64,000 bases of DNA from Acidimicrobiia bacterium UBA5794 (GTDB taxonomy: Bacteria; Actinomycetota; Acidimicrobiia; Spongiisociales; UBA5794). The stretch lies in the NCBI GenBank assembly GCA_002418265.1, contig DIDS01000033.1, positions 106,966 through 170,965 of the forward strand, given 5' to 3'. Positions 34,059 to 42,506 of this stretch are shown here, one piece after another. The stretch's first letter is position 1. Every line of letters begins with the position of its first letter. Under the pieces are notes generated by a model. The model was not told where the DNA came from. It saw nothing but the letters and a program-made list of their open reading frames with translations, and did no database searches. The translations under genes were made by a program, and so were the position numbers.

Positions 34059-35182
34059 CACAGACCCCCCGGAAGCTTGCCCGGATTGCAAATCCCTGAC
34101 GGATCGAACAGTTGCTTCAGTCGCCTTTGGATCGCCATCGTCGGCGGCGCGGTACCCCACGGATCTACGCCGGGGAGAAGGCCGCTCGACCGAAGAACAA
34201 CCGCTGACCCGCCGAGGCGCTCGATATCTTTCCGAAGCTCAACGAATTGATTGAGGGCCAGCTTGCTCCAGCCAGCATCAATGATCCCAACACCATGCTG
34301 GGCAATGAAACGGTCAGGTTGTCGATCAATCACGAGTCTGCGAGCCTCACTCAGGCGTGCAGGGGGCACGCGTATTGAGATCAAAATGGGTTCACCGATC
34401 ACGGGTGGGAGCACGGCTCCGTCGTCGATTCGAGCACCGATGGATGACGCCTGGACGGAGATATCTTCACCCGAACCCTCAAGGACGACATACGATCCCG
34501 TGTCTGGTTCAACAACTGCAAACGGTCGGTAGAGCTGCTCATATGCGGCGGCGGCATCATCGACTCTGGCGATGGATCGCTGCTGAGGAAGGGGCCACAG
34601 CTTGAGGCACACCGATGCGATGAAGCCGAGACTTCCGAGGGATCCCGTCACCAGGCGTGGCAGGTCATAGCCGGTGACGTTCTTGACGAGGCGACCTCCA
34701 CCGCGCACGACCTTGCCATAACCGGTGGCGAGAGTGACCTCAAGTACGCGATCACGGGTGGGGCCGTGTTTCAGACGCCCGTACCCGGATTCCCCCTCCG
34801 CAACAATGCCACCAACGGTGCGGTGCGGATCACCGGTCGGGAGCAACGACGTTTGGCCCTTCGCGTTCAACATCGGCTCAAGTTGATCGACGGTCATGCC
34901 GGATCCGACAACAATCGTGAGATCCTCCACAGGCCAGTCAATCACCTCAGCCATCCTTGAAGAAAGCATCCCAATCGCGTACGTGCGAGTCCCCCCGACC
35001 TCGTGGCGCGTTCCAGCTCCCCGAAACCCAACGCTGAGGTTCTCCGCGGCGGCCGCTGCAAGAACGGCGGCAGCCTGCTCGGCTGTTGTGGGAGCAACCG
35101 TCGCTTCATCAGAGAACCCTCGAATGGATGGCGAAAGGCCAGCTGCTCGCATCGCACCCATGACCGAGGAGGGGAGATTCAT
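34058..35182 (-). CDS. glcE: Glycolate oxidase FAD-binding subunit
   Basis: The 374 aa protein has an FAD-binding type 4 domain (VGFRGAGTRHEVGG, LPTGDPHRTVGGIVAEGESGYGRLKHGPTRDRVLEVTL, GGRLVKNVTGYDLPRLVTGSLGSLGFI) and a short C-terminal oxidase domain. GlcE pairs with GlcD to oxidise glycolate (or D-lactate) to glyoxylate. The ATG overlaps the glcD stop by one base, and its own stop overlaps glcF, so stoichiometric synthesis by translational coupling is likely. Confidence 0.92.
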   Translation of the reverse strand: MNLPSSVMGAMRAAGLSPSIRGFSDEATVAPTTAEQAAAVLAAAAAENLSVGFRGAGTRHEVGGTRTYAIGMLSSRMAEVIDWPVEDLTIVVGSGMTVDQLEPMLNAKGQTSLLPTGDPHRTVGGIVAEGESGYGRLKHGPTRDRVLEVTLATGYGKVVRGGGRLVKNVTGYDLPRLVTGSLGSLGFIASVCLKLWPLPQQRSIARVDDAAAAYEQLYRPFAVVEPDTGSYVVLEGSGEDISVQASSIGARIDDGAVLPPVIGEPILISIRVPPARLSEARRLVIDRQPDRFIAQHGVGIIDAGWSKLALNQFVELRKDIERLGGSAVVLRSSGLLPGVDPWGTAPPTMAIQRRLKQLFDPSGICNPGKLPGGL

Positions 35183-36585
35183 CAGAGTCTTGCTCCGGAG
35201 GCATCGAAGCACCGCGACCCAGATGGCAGCACCTTCCCCGGATTCATGATCCGTTGCGGATCGAAGGCGTCTCTGATCCTCGCCTGAGCATCGAGATCTG
35301 CTTCATTGAAGACGAGCGGCATCAGATCACGCTTTTCGATTCCGATCCCGTGCTCGCCTGAGAGCGTTCCTCCGGCCTCGATTGAGGCTCGTACCATTTC
35401 ATCTGCGGCTGCCCGAACTCGCTCGAACATCCCGGGTTCGTTGGCGTCGAACGCCACGAGTGGGTGGAGATTGCCGTCGCCAGCGTGGAAAACGTTGAGC
35501 ATCTCAACGCCATGTCGTTCCCCGATCTCGTAGATCTGTCCCAATACCTCCACTAGGCGTGTTCTCGGGACAACAGTGTCGTGGAGGTAGTAGTCCGGAG
35601 CTTTCTGCGACACAGCACCGAAGGCCGATTTGCGACCCTTCCACAGCAGGGCACGCTCAGCGCTGTCCGTAGCAACCCGAATCGAAGCAGCATTGTTGGA
35701 ATGGGCAATCGACTCGATGAGGGAAGTTGTGTCTGCCACTGACTGGCCAGTCCCTGTGACTTCTGCAAGTAGTACGGCGGCGACATCTGTTGGGTAACCG
35801 GCTTGTACGAATGCTTCGACTGCTTCGACCATCGGGCGGTCCATCATTTCAAGCGCAGCCGGGATCGAGCCTGACGCAATGATGCGCGACACGGTCGCGG
35901 CAGCATCCTGGATCGTGGAAAACCCGATCAGGAGGGTTGCGGCGTTTGGAGGGTTCTGCATCAGCCGGACAAGAACCTTGGTGACAATCCCAAGCGTGCC
36001 TTCGGATCCGACAACCACGGCTCGCAGATCGAGTCCTGGCAGATCGGGGGCATCGCTTCCGACGATGACAATGTCGCCATCGGCTGTCACCAGTTCGGCA
36101 GCGAGAATGTGAGCGACGGTGGTGCCGTCCGCAAGGCAATGCGGTCCCCCGGCGTTTGTCCCGACATTGCCACCGATGGTGCTCGCTCGCTGAGACGACG
36201 GATCAGGTGCGAAGTGCAGTCCCCTGGATGCGAGGCTCGTCGAGAGATCGAGGTTGATCAGTCCGGGTCCAACCCATGCGGTTCTTCCGATCTCGTCAAT
36301 CTCATGGATCTGATTCATGCGGGTCACGACAATGAGGAGCCCCGGGTCGATGGGGACAGCCCCACCAGCGAGGCCCGTCCCTGCACCGCGGGGCACGATG
36401 GGGACACCATGGGTAACGGCGAGCTTTACGCACGCCGCGACCTCGGCTGCCGTCTCAGGGAAAACTGCCGCCACAACCGGACCACTCGTTACACCAGCGT
36501 CCTTGGCGAACACAGCAAGGTCGAGCGGATGATGCCGCACCCGTTCAGGACCAAGCAACGCTACAAGTTCGTCGATCAACGGCAT
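35182..36585 (-). CDS. glcD: Glycolate oxidase FAD-linked subunit
   Basis: The 467 aa protein is the large FAD subunit. The FAD-binding motif is PRGAGTGLAGGAVPIDPGLLIVVTRMN near residue 70-95, followed by GGNVGTNAGGPHCLADGTT. The C-terminal oxidase domain ends with HAGDGNLHPLVAFD and GTLSGEHGIGIEKRDL, typical for glycolate/D-lactate dehydrogenases. It is the first gene of glcDEF. Divergent from the Nfu-like gene, with a heptamer-repeat hairpin in the 120-base gap. Confidence 0.94.
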   Translation of the reverse strand: MPLIDELVALLGPERVRHHPLDLAVFAKDAGVTSGPVVAAVFPETAAEVAACVKLAVTHGVPIVPRGAGTGLAGGAVPIDPGLLIVVTRMNQIHEIDEIGRTAWVGPGLINLDLSTSLASRGLHFAPDPSSQRASTIGGNVGTNAGGPHCLADGTTVAHILAAELVTADGDIVIVGSDAPDLPGLDLRAVVVGSEGTLGIVTKVLVRLMQNPPNAATLLIGFSTIQDAAATVSRIIASGSIPAALEMMDRPMVEAVEAFVQAGYPTDVAAVLLAEVTGTGQSVADTTSLIESIAHSNNAASIRVATDSAERALLWKGRKSAFGAVSQKAPDYYLHDTVVPRTRLVEVLGQIYEIGERHGVEMLNVFHAGDGNLHPLVAFDANEPGMFERVRAAADEMVRASIEAGGTLSGEHGIGIEKRDLMPLVFNEADLDAQARIRDAFDPQRIMNPGKVLPSGSRCFDASGARL

Positions 36586-36633
36586 TCGTCCGATTTCATG
36601 GGCAAGATCCCAGATTAGGTCGAGAGCCAGAGG

Positions 36634-36676
36634 ACCGATGACCGATGACCGATGATCGGTCTTCGGTGATCGGTAA
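36634..36676. repeat. CCGATGA heptamer repeats with inverted copy
   Basis: Three CCGATGA units (36635-36655) are followed by ATCGGTCTTCGGTGATCGGT, which can pair back to form a hairpin. It lies in the divergent gap between glcD and the Nfu-like gene, so it cannot be a simple terminator for either. Confidence 0.75.
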
Positions 36677-36706
36677 GGTTCGACGAGCTAGCAAGGAGCT
36701 GGGAGA

Positions 36707-36976
36707 ATGGGCATCACCGTCGAGACGACACCGAACCCGAGGGCGTTGAAGTTCACGCTCGAAGAACCCGTTGGCGGGCCTGCAACATACACCGATGCAG
36801 CGACTGCCGATGAGCGGGTTGCGCCGATCCTCCAGATGGACGGTGTCACATCTGTATTCATGACGGCCAACTTCATCACCGTCACGCGATCTGAGGCGGC
36901 AACATGGGACGGCCTGACAGCCCAGATCGTGGCCGCGCTCACCAAGAGCTTCGAACCGAGCACCCCAGAAGTCTGA
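36707..36976 (+). CDS. Nfu N-terminal-domain protein (Fe-S cluster related)
   Basis: The 89 aa protein consists only of the Nfu/NifU N-terminal domain (ETTPNPRALKFTLEEPVGG, then LQMDGVTSVFMTANFITVTR). The C-terminal CxxC cluster domain of full Nfu scaffolds is missing, so it cannot hold a cluster by that route. Stand-alone N-domains may dock clients. Gene neighbours give no direct link, though two other Fe-S proteins (IscA-like, Mrp) are encoded near 53-55 kb. AAGGAG lies 9 bases upstream of the ATG. Confidence 0.82.
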   Translation: MGITVETTPNPRALKFTLEEPVGGPATYTDAATADERVAPILQMDGVTSVFMTANFITVTRSEAATWDGLTAQIVAALTKSFEPSTPEV

Positions 36977-36985
36977 CGTCAGAAA

Positions 36986-37040
36986 GCCCCCCTGCAGCGT
37001 CGCTTCGCTCCTCGCGTCCCCCCGCAAGCGGGGGGACGGG
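36986..37040 (-). repeat. GC-rich dispersed palindromic repeat, copy 3
   Basis: Reverse-oriented copy. It is followed by sequence containing GCCCCGTTTTCCAGCGGGAC that is repeated after copy 4, so the whole unit of roughly 120 bases is directly duplicated here. Confidence 0.75.
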
Positions 37041-37112
37041 CGAGTCTGCGAGCCAGGGGAGCGTGTGAGCCTGCGAGCCCCGTTTTCCAGCGGGACAGAT
37101 TCGGCGTGGGAC

Positions 37113-37167
37113 GCCCCCCTGCAGCGTCGCTTCGCTCCTCGCGTCCCCCCGCAAGCGGGGGGACGGG
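37113..37167 (-). repeat. GC-rich dispersed palindromic repeat, copy 4
   Basis: It is almost identical to copy 3 over its whole 55 bases, and is followed by the related GCCCCGTCTTCCAGCGAGGG. The two units are in the same direction, 127 bases apart. Confidence 0.75.
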
Positions 37168-37211
37168 TAGAGGAGACAACAAGCCCCGTCTTCCAGCGAG
37201 GGACGGTTTGG

Positions 37212-37868
37212 CTACGGAAGGGAGGCCACGGTTGGGAGGCTGGTCACGAGCCAGCGCCCACCGGTCTCGGTCAGCGTCAACTTGACGGCCTTCACCGAGT
37301 CTCGGATGAATCCACCCTCTTCGGCATGGACCGACCGGTACGCAACCGACACTTCAAGCCCGTCACTGACCTCGGTGACGTCGAACGCCCGTGCCCATTC
37401 CACGAACGCATCTCCGCTGGCCTCCTCATGGTGTGGGAGGTCAGTGGCAAGATCCGGATTTGCCAGCGCTGCTTCGAGACTTGCCAACGTTTCGGGTGAT
37501 CCGTCCCTCGTGAAGTAGTCCGTCACAAACCATTCCGCGATCAGCACCGGCACATTCACGTCAGCGAGTTCAGGATTTCCAACGTCGGCCATCAGGTCAG
37601 CTTCACTGACACCTCCGATGGGATCGTCCGCTACGAATGGGACGGTCGGTTGGGGATCAACAACGGCGGGCGCTACCGAAGGTGCAACGGTCACCGGCAG
37701 AGGGGCTGCCACGGACGGTGCAGGTGATCCAAACATGCGAGCAGCAAGGAACGCAATGACAATCGCCGCGATTGCCGCTCCCGCAATGTACAAGCGCCGG
37801 TCTCTTGAAGGCTCGGAATCGGCCACGAGATTCGACCAGGGGATCTGTTCGTATTCCTCCGCTTCCAT
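37212..37868 (-). CDS. Single-pass membrane protein of unknown function
   Basis: This 218 aa protein has a short cytosolic N-terminus, one transmembrane helix (RLYIAGAAIAAIVIAFLAARMF, about residues 24-45), a Pro/Val/Ala-rich linker, and an extracytoplasmic domain of about 130 residues. The domain (VLIAEWFVTDYFTRDGSPETL, then GLEVSVAYRSVHAEEGGFIRDSVKAVKLTLTETGGRWLVTSLP) has the look of a conjugative-transfer TcpC or NTF2-like fold, but I cannot prove it. GGGAGG precedes the ATG at 37868. It starts five bases after the LysM gene ends, so the pair is an operon, possibly for the cell envelope. Confidence 0.7.
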   Translation of the reverse strand: MEAEEYEQIPWSNLVADSEPSRDRRLYIAGAAIAAIVIAFLAARMFGSPAPSVAAPLPVTVAPSVAPAVVDPQPTVPFVADDPIGGVSEADLMADVGNPELADVNVPVLIAEWFVTDYFTRDGSPETLASLEAALANPDLATDLPHHEEASGDAFVEWARAFDVTEVSDGLEVSVAYRSVHAEEGGFIRDSVKAVKLTLTETGGRWLVTSLPTVASLP

Positions 37869-37873
37869 GTTTG

Positions 37874-38413
37874 CTACCTCCCGGGTAGAGCAAGGACTTG
37901 GCCGGGGAAGATGAGATGGGGGTTGGGACCGATCACTTCTCGGTTCATGGCGTAGATCGAGCGCCACAGATCACTCGTCGCTGATCCCGACGGTGGCAGA
38001 CCATCGGCCACGAGCAGCGACCGAGCGATCTTCCAGAGGCAATCGCCTGGGACAACAACATGGACTGCACCAGTGGAGCGAACAGCCTTGCTGTCAAGCA
38101 TGACCGTATCCGATGACATCAGCGTGCGCAGCGTCATGGCGTCATCCGTGGGTTCTCGATGCTGTTCGATCTGGACGATCGACCGGTGCTGTTGGGGAAC
38201 CACCGACGCTGCGACAGGGGCAACTCTCCACGACATGACAGCGATCATCGCTCCGACGACGGCCGTTACCAGCTTCACCGTGGCTGCGTTGTGCCGGTCG
38301 AGCCGTGTGGTGACTGCATGTGCCATGGCCCAAACACGGTCCCCAACAAGCCAAGTACCGAACACGGTGAGGACTGCGAGGAGGTAGAGCGATGCCGGAT
38401 CGAGGGATGCCAT
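37874..38413 (-). CDS. LysM-domain membrane protein
   Basis: The 179 aa protein has two hydrophobic N-terminal segments (about residues 8-30 and 46-66) and a C-terminal LysM domain (HVVVPGDCLWKIARSLL through NPHLIFPGQVLALPGR). LysM binds peptidoglycan N-acetylglucosamine. It is probably anchored in the membrane with the domain outside, next to the cell wall. It is in operon with the membrane protein downstream. Confidence 0.82.
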   Translation of the reverse strand: MASLDPASLYLLAVLTVFGTWLVGDRVWAMAHAVTTRLDRHNAATVKLVTAVVGAMIAVMSWRVAPVAASVVPQQHRSIVQIEQHREPTDDAMTLRTLMSSDTVMLDSKAVRSTGAVHVVVPGDCLWKIARSLLVADGLPPSGSATSDLWRSIYAMNREVIGPNPHLIFPGQVLALPGR

Positions 38414-38485
38414 GGACTCAACGTGTCAAATCCCGAGGCCGGTTTCAAGACCCCCGTTCCGAGAAATCCAGACGAGTCTGCGAAC

Positions 38486-39487
38486 TCAACCGCCGATGTA
38501 GCTCATCTCAACCTTGGGATCGCTGATGGCGACGCCACCTCGGAGTTCGGAGTAGCGATCATCTCTGGTGGTCCAGGTAGAAGTGATGATCTCTGCGAGT
38601 TCGACGTCAGTTGCGCCATCTCGCATCGGACCTCGCAGATCGGTACCGGCGCCAGCGAACAGGCACGTATAGATGCTTCCCTCCGCCGACAACCGCAGGC
38701 GGGTGCATGCCCCACAGAACGGCTGACTGACAGACGCTATCAGGCCTATCTCACCTTCGCCGTCCATATATCGCCACCGCTTGGCGACCTCACCCGGATA
38801 CTGGGCTTCGATCGCTTCGATGGGCCATTCGGTCTGAATCGTTTCGACGACCTGTGCTGCCGTAACGACGTCGTCGAGCACCCACTGGTTCGTGGTGCCG
38901 ACATCCATGTACTCGATGAAGCGCAACACGTGTGGTGTGCCTCGGAAGTACTCGGCGAGTGGGAGGATCTGGTCCTCATTCCAGCCCTTCCGCAATACGG
39001 TGTTGATCTTGATCGGTCCGAGTCCTGACTCGGAAGCGTCCTCGATCGCTCGCAGAACCACAGAGACGTCAACGTCGGTATCGATCATCTTCTTGAACAC
39101 CGCATCGTCGATCGCATCAAGGCTGATCGTTACGCGGCTCAGACCCGCTGAAACAAGGGCATTGGCCATCTTCGAAAGCTGGAGCGCGTTGGTGGTCATC
39201 GCAAGATCGTTGAGACCCTCGATCTTGGCAAGCATCGACACCAGCGTCCCGATCTCCCGCCGCAACAGGGGTTCGCCCCCGGTGAGGCGCACCTTCGTCA
39301 CCCCGAGCTCAACCGCGATCTTGGTGAGTCGGGTTATCTCATCGTAGGTGAGAATGTCTGAGCGATCGAGGTATTGGTGGTTGTCGTACACCTCGCGTGG
39401 CATGCAATACACACATCGGAAGCTGCAACGATCCGTTACAGAGATCCTCAGATCCCGCATCGATCGGGAGAGCGTGTCCTTCACCAT
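38486..39487 (-). CDS. moaA: GTP 3',8-cyclase (molybdenum cofactor biosynthesis)
   Basis: This radical SAM enzyme converts GTP to the cyclic precursor of molybdopterin. The 333 aa protein has the SAM cluster motif CSFRCVYC near residue 21, the GGEPLLRREIG segment, the second cluster in FCGACTRLRLSAEGSIYTCLF, and the functional C-terminal double glycine (YIGG). The ATG lies seven bases after a TACCGT hexamer. No other moa gene is in the window. The neighbour upstream encodes a GTP cyclohydrolase I fusion, which uses the same substrate. Confidence 0.96.
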   Translation of the reverse strand: MVKDTLSRSMRDLRISVTDRCSFRCVYCMPREVYDNHQYLDRSDILTYDEITRLTKIAVELGVTKVRLTGGEPLLRREIGTLVSMLAKIEGLNDLAMTTNALQLSKMANALVSAGLSRVTISLDAIDDAVFKKMIDTDVDVSVVLRAIEDASESGLGPIKINTVLRKGWNEDQILPLAEYFRGTPHVLRFIEYMDVGTTNQWVLDDVVTAAQVVETIQTEWPIEAIEAQYPGEVAKRWRYMDGEGEIGLIASVSQPFCGACTRLRLSAEGSIYTCLFAGAGTDLRGPMRDGATDVELAEIITSTWTTRDDRYSELRGGVAISDPKVEMSYIGG

Positions 39488-39494
39488 GCCTGAA

Positions 39495-39500
39495 ACGGTA
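39495..39500 (-). promoter_or_regulatory. Candidate leaderless -10 box (TACCGT)
   Basis: It lies seven bases before the moaA ATG. Confidence 0.45.
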
Positions 39501-39531
39501 GTGCCGGTGCCGGCTACTAGAACCCGTTGGC

Positions 39532-40650
39532 CTAACCGACGAGGGAAAGGAATTCAGATCGGGTGCGGGCGTCGGATCGGAAGGTGCCACGCATCGAGCT
39601 TGTCACCATGTTCGATTCCTGTTTCTGGACACCACGCATCATCATGCAGAGGTGCTTGCCTTCCATCACGACACCGACGCCGTATGGGTTGAGGATCCCC
39701 GACAGAGCATCGGCCACCTGGTTCGTCAGCCGTTCCTGCACCTGGAGACGTCTCGCGTACACATCGACGATCCGGGCGATCTTCGACAATCCGATGATCT
39801 TGCCTCTCGGGAGGTATGCAACCGTCGCCTTCCCGAAGAAGGGCAGCATGTGGTGCTCACACATCGAGTAGAACTCGACATCACGAACCACGACCATCTC
39901 TTCGGCTCCCTCAGCATCGAAGATCGCATCGTTGACCACTTCGTCGAGTGACGTGGTGTAGCCACTCGTCAAGAAGTCCAATGCCTTGGCGACCCGCAGA
40001 GGTGTGCGCTGAAGCCCCGCTCGGTCCGGATCCTCGCCGATCTCGAAGAGCTGGGCCCGCACCAGCTCTTCCAATCGTGGGGCGTACACATCAGCGGAGT
40101 CATCGAACCCCGCCGAACGCGTCACGTACGGTGTGCTGAACTCACCAGCCTTTGAAGGTTCGATCTCATCGTTCGAGTCGACCATGTCGTCGGCGATCGA
40201 ACGAGCGGTTCTTCCGGACGTCGGGTGGACCCAATCCGGAGTGACATCGGCAACAGGGATGGCAACGTGCTTGTGAAGCTCCATGGCGGGATCCGGGATC
40301 GACCAGCCGTCGAAGTCCTTCACCAGATCACCATAGAACACGATGTCAAGGTCGATGGTTCGCGGCTCATTCGGGTTGTTCGTGCGAACCCTTCCGAGTT
40401 CATCTTCAATTCCGTGCAGTGTCATACGCAAGTCTTCGGGACCAAGCGAAGTTGTGATGAGGACCGCTGCGTTGTAGAAATCCGGCGCGTTCAGATCGTC
40501 GCCGACAGCAACAGTGTCAAAGCAGGCACTGACCTGTTCCACCGTGACTTTGGGTGTTCTTCGAAGATGGCGGATTGCCTCGGGAAGGCAATGGTCGCGG
40601 TCGACATTGGATCCGGCGAGTACGACAGCCTTGACGTTGTGATCTGGCAC
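39532..40650 (-). CDS. FolK-FolE fusion: HPPK and GTP cyclohydrolase I
   Basis: Two folate enzymes are fused in one 372 aa chain. Residues 1-155 are 6-hydroxymethyl-7,8-dihydropterin pyrophosphokinase (VVLAGSNVDRDHCLPEAIRHL, ATP-site NEPRTIDLDIVFYGDL). Residues about 185-372 are GTP cyclohydrolase I (AGLQRTPLRVAKALDFLTSGY, zinc ligands in FYSMCEHHMLPF and CMMMRGVQKQ, VQERLTNQVADAL). They catalyse the first step and a later step of the pathway. FolK is more often fused to FolB or FolP. The GTG at 40650 has AAAGGGA upstream and follows folB closely. The reading frame is intact across the linker. Confidence 0.92.
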   Translation of the reverse strand: MPDHNVKAVVLAGSNVDRDHCLPEAIRHLRRTPKVTVEQVSACFDTVAVGDDLNAPDFYNAAVLITTSLGPEDLRMTLHGIEDELGRVRTNNPNEPRTIDLDIVFYGDLVKDFDGWSIPDPAMELHKHVAIPVADVTPDWVHPTSGRTARSIADDMVDSNDEIEPSKAGEFSTPYVTRSAGFDDSADVYAPRLEELVRAQLFEIGEDPDRAGLQRTPLRVAKALDFLTSGYTTSLDEVVNDAIFDAEGAEEMVVVRDVEFYSMCEHHMLPFFGKATVAYLPRGKIIGLSKIARIVDVYARRLQVQERLTNQVADALSGILNPYGVGVVMEGKHLCMMMRGVQKQESNMVTSSMRGTFRSDARTRSEFLSLVG

Positions 40651-40672
40651 GGTGTCCCTTTCGGTTCGTGGA

Positions 40673-41065
40673 TTACTCAACGCGCGAACGGGTGATCCTG
40701 ATTCCCACGGATGCTGCATGTCGAAGAGCACCGGGCTTCTCGACCGAGATTGTCACCGCCTTGACACGGGTATTGGCGAGGCAGATCTCAGCGAGCTCTT
40801 GCGCCAATCGCTCAACCAACATCGGTTCTCCCGCCTTGGTATGGGCGATCAACTGCTTCGTGATGGTGCGGTAATTGACGGCATCATCAATGTTGTCCGA
40901 TGCCGCGGCCGGTCGGGTGTCAGCAAAGAGCACGGCGTTGACGAGGATCTCCTGCTTCCTGATCCGTTCGTCCGGGTTGATCCCGATAATGGCTCTGATC
41001 GAGAGATCCTTGATCAGGATCTCATCGAGATGGCTGTTCTCCATCGTCGGCAGGCTACCGGTCAC
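40673..41065 (-). CDS. folB: Dihydroneopterin aldolase
   Basis: The 130 aa enzyme converts dihydroneopterin to 6-hydroxymethyl-dihydropterin and glycolaldehyde. Typical features are ILIKDLSIRAIIGINPDERIRKQEILVNAVLF near the N-terminus, NYRTITKQLIAH, and the conserved catalytic Lys late in the chain (VKAVTISVEKPGALRHA). The GTG at 41065 overlaps the stop of the SDR gene (GTGA); an ATG at 41044 is a second option. It sits between the SDR gene and the FolK-FolE fusion in a folate operon. Confidence 0.93.
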   Translation of the reverse strand: MTGSLPTMENSHLDEILIKDLSIRAIIGINPDERIRKQEILVNAVLFADTRPAAASDNIDDAVNYRTITKQLIAHTKAGEPMLVERLAQELAEICLANTRVKAVTISVEKPGALRHAASVGIRITRSRVE

Positions 41066-41793
41066 GTGAGGTGTCCACCGCCGTCGACTCTGATGATTTC
41101 ACCGGTGATGAAGTCATTGGTGCAAAGGAACACAACGGTGTCTGCAACCACGCCTGCTCCACCAACACGTTGCAGTGGCAGCTTCTCAGCAAGTTCGGCT
41201 GCGTAGCTGTCGCTCTCGGATGCCGGAGGCAGGATGACTCCGAGCGCCACGGCGTTGACACGGATCGTTGGCGCCAGATCGAGCGCTGCCACCCGAGTGA
41301 ACGTGTCGAGGCCGCCCTTGACCAGGGTGTATGACAGGTGCTCCTTGTACGGCATTGTGGTCCGAGCGTCGGTGATGTTGACCACCACTCCGTCAAGATC
41401 GGGAGGCAACGCCTCGGCCATGGCCTTTGTGAGGATGACCGGGGATTCAAGGCCGACAGACATTGCCTGGCGGAGCGACTCAAGCGTGAACGTCGCGATG
41501 GAATCAGTCGGAAATCCCGATGCGCTGTTGATGAGAATCGAGACCGGACCGAGTGCGGCTTGGGCATCTGCGATGAGCATGATCCCCGAGTGCGGATCCG
41601 AAAGATCAGCTGAACCGATCGCTGCAGTACCACCTTCCGCGAGGATCTCGTCACGGGTGGCGACCGCACGTTCGGTGCTGGCGTTGTAATGAACATAGAC
41701 ATTGGCACCGGCTCGGGCGAGTGCCAGACAGATCGCGCGTCCGACCCGCACCCCTCCCCCCGTAACGACCGCAGTCCGTCCCGTCAGATCCAT
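41062..41793 (-). CDS. SDR oxidoreductase, probable pteridine reductase (FolM-like)
   Basis: The 243 aa short-chain dehydrogenase has the NADPH motif TGGGVRVGRAI with an Arg typical for pteridine reductases, then LINSASGF and the active-site segment VVNITDARTTMPYKEHLSYTLVKGGLDTFTR with Tyr and Lys. Together with folB and folK-folE downstream (overlap GTGA), a role as dihydrofolate or dihydromonapterin reductase is likely. No folA is in the window. The ATG at 41793 is chosen over a TTG 15 bases upstream. Confidence 0.8.
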   Translation of the reverse strand: MDLTGRTAVVTGGGVRVGRAICLALARAGANVYVHYNASTERAVATRDEILAEGGTAAIGSADLSDPHSGIMLIADAQAALGPVSILINSASGFPTDSIATFTLESLRQAMSVGLESPVILTKAMAEALPPDLDGVVVNITDARTTMPYKEHLSYTLVKGGLDTFTRVAALDLAPTIRVNAVALGVILPPASESDSYAAELAEKLPLQRVGGAGVVADTVVFLCTNDFITGEIIRVDGGGHLT

Positions 41794-41852
41794 GTAGGGA
41801 GCGTACAACCTCAGCTGCTTCTCTCCTTCGTGTCAACAACCTGAGTCCCGAC

Positions 41853-41873
41853 GTCGGACGTCAGACGTCCGAC
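41853..41873. repeat. Perfect 10-bp inverted repeat
   Basis: The arms GTCGGACGTC and GACGTCCGAC are separated by a single A. It lies in the divergent gap between the SDR gene and the secreted-protein gene, so it may be an operator. Its sequence is related to the GACGTCAGA words in the heptamer repeats elsewhere. Confidence 0.6.
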
Positions 41874-41912
41874 TTCTACTTCCGTAAGCCGTAGTCCGGA
41901 GTCTGACTCATC

Positions 41913-41918
41913 TATGCT
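41913..41918 (+). promoter_or_regulatory. Candidate leaderless -10 box (TATGCT)
   Basis: It lies seven bases before the GTG at 41926. Confidence 0.5.
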
Positions 41919-41925
41919 CTCGCTT

Positions 41926-42504
41926 GTGAGTACGAATGATCCGAAGCCAGGTCGTTGGATCTTGCCCGTCGTCATCGTGGCGTTGATCGGGTTCACCTAC
42001 CTGTTCGTCAATGCCCTTCCTGCAGCAGATGTTGCGGCGTCAACGAGCACCACCTCATCGACTACAACCACCCTCGCACCGACGACCACAACCTCGACCA
42101 CCCTTCCCAACGACATCCTTGCATTTCTCCAGGAAGTCGATCGTTTCGAGACCAATGCCATTGCCCTGCAGACCGATCTCGACGACGTGAACACCGACTG
42201 GGAGAACAGGGAGGACACCGGGGCAACCCTCGATGAGACGAAAGCAGGATTTGAGAAGGTGCGCGATGGGGCCCAAGAACTATCCAACCAGGTGGCAGCA
42301 GCGATCGTTCCCGAGCCTTTCCCTCCCACATGGCCTGACACCATTGTGGCTGCTCAGCTTCTCGTAACTCGTGCCAACGAGGTCATCGATGGGCTGATCG
42401 CCCCTGACGACGGCTCGTTGCGACGTCAAGCAGTGACCGCCTATGGAGACGCAACCACTGCCTTCACAGCACAGCTCGACACCGTCCGGGCCGCGACGCC
42501 ATAG
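41926..42504 (+). CDS. Membrane-anchored or secreted protein with Ser/Thr-rich linker
   Basis: This 192 aa protein has a short N-terminus, a transmembrane or signal helix (WILPVVIVALIGFTYLFVNAL, about residues 11-31), a Ser/Thr linker of about 30 residues (STTTTLAPTTTTSTTLP), and a helical C-terminal domain that resembles a four-helix bundle. The function is unknown. The GTG at 41926 is chosen because it directly follows a TATGCT box; an in-frame ATG lies 12 bases upstream inside that box. It ends two bases before the membrane hydrolase gene, so the two are one operon. Confidence 0.7.
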   Translation: MSTNDPKPGRWILPVVIVALIGFTYLFVNALPAADVAASTSTTSSTTTTLAPTTTTSTTLPNDILAFLQEVDRFETNAIALQTDLDDVNTDWENREDTGATLDETKAGFEKVRDGAQELSNQVAAAIVPEPFPPTWPDTIVAAQLLVTRANEVIDGLIAPDDGSLRRQAVTAYGDATTAFTAQLDTVRAATP

Positions 42505-42506
42505 AG

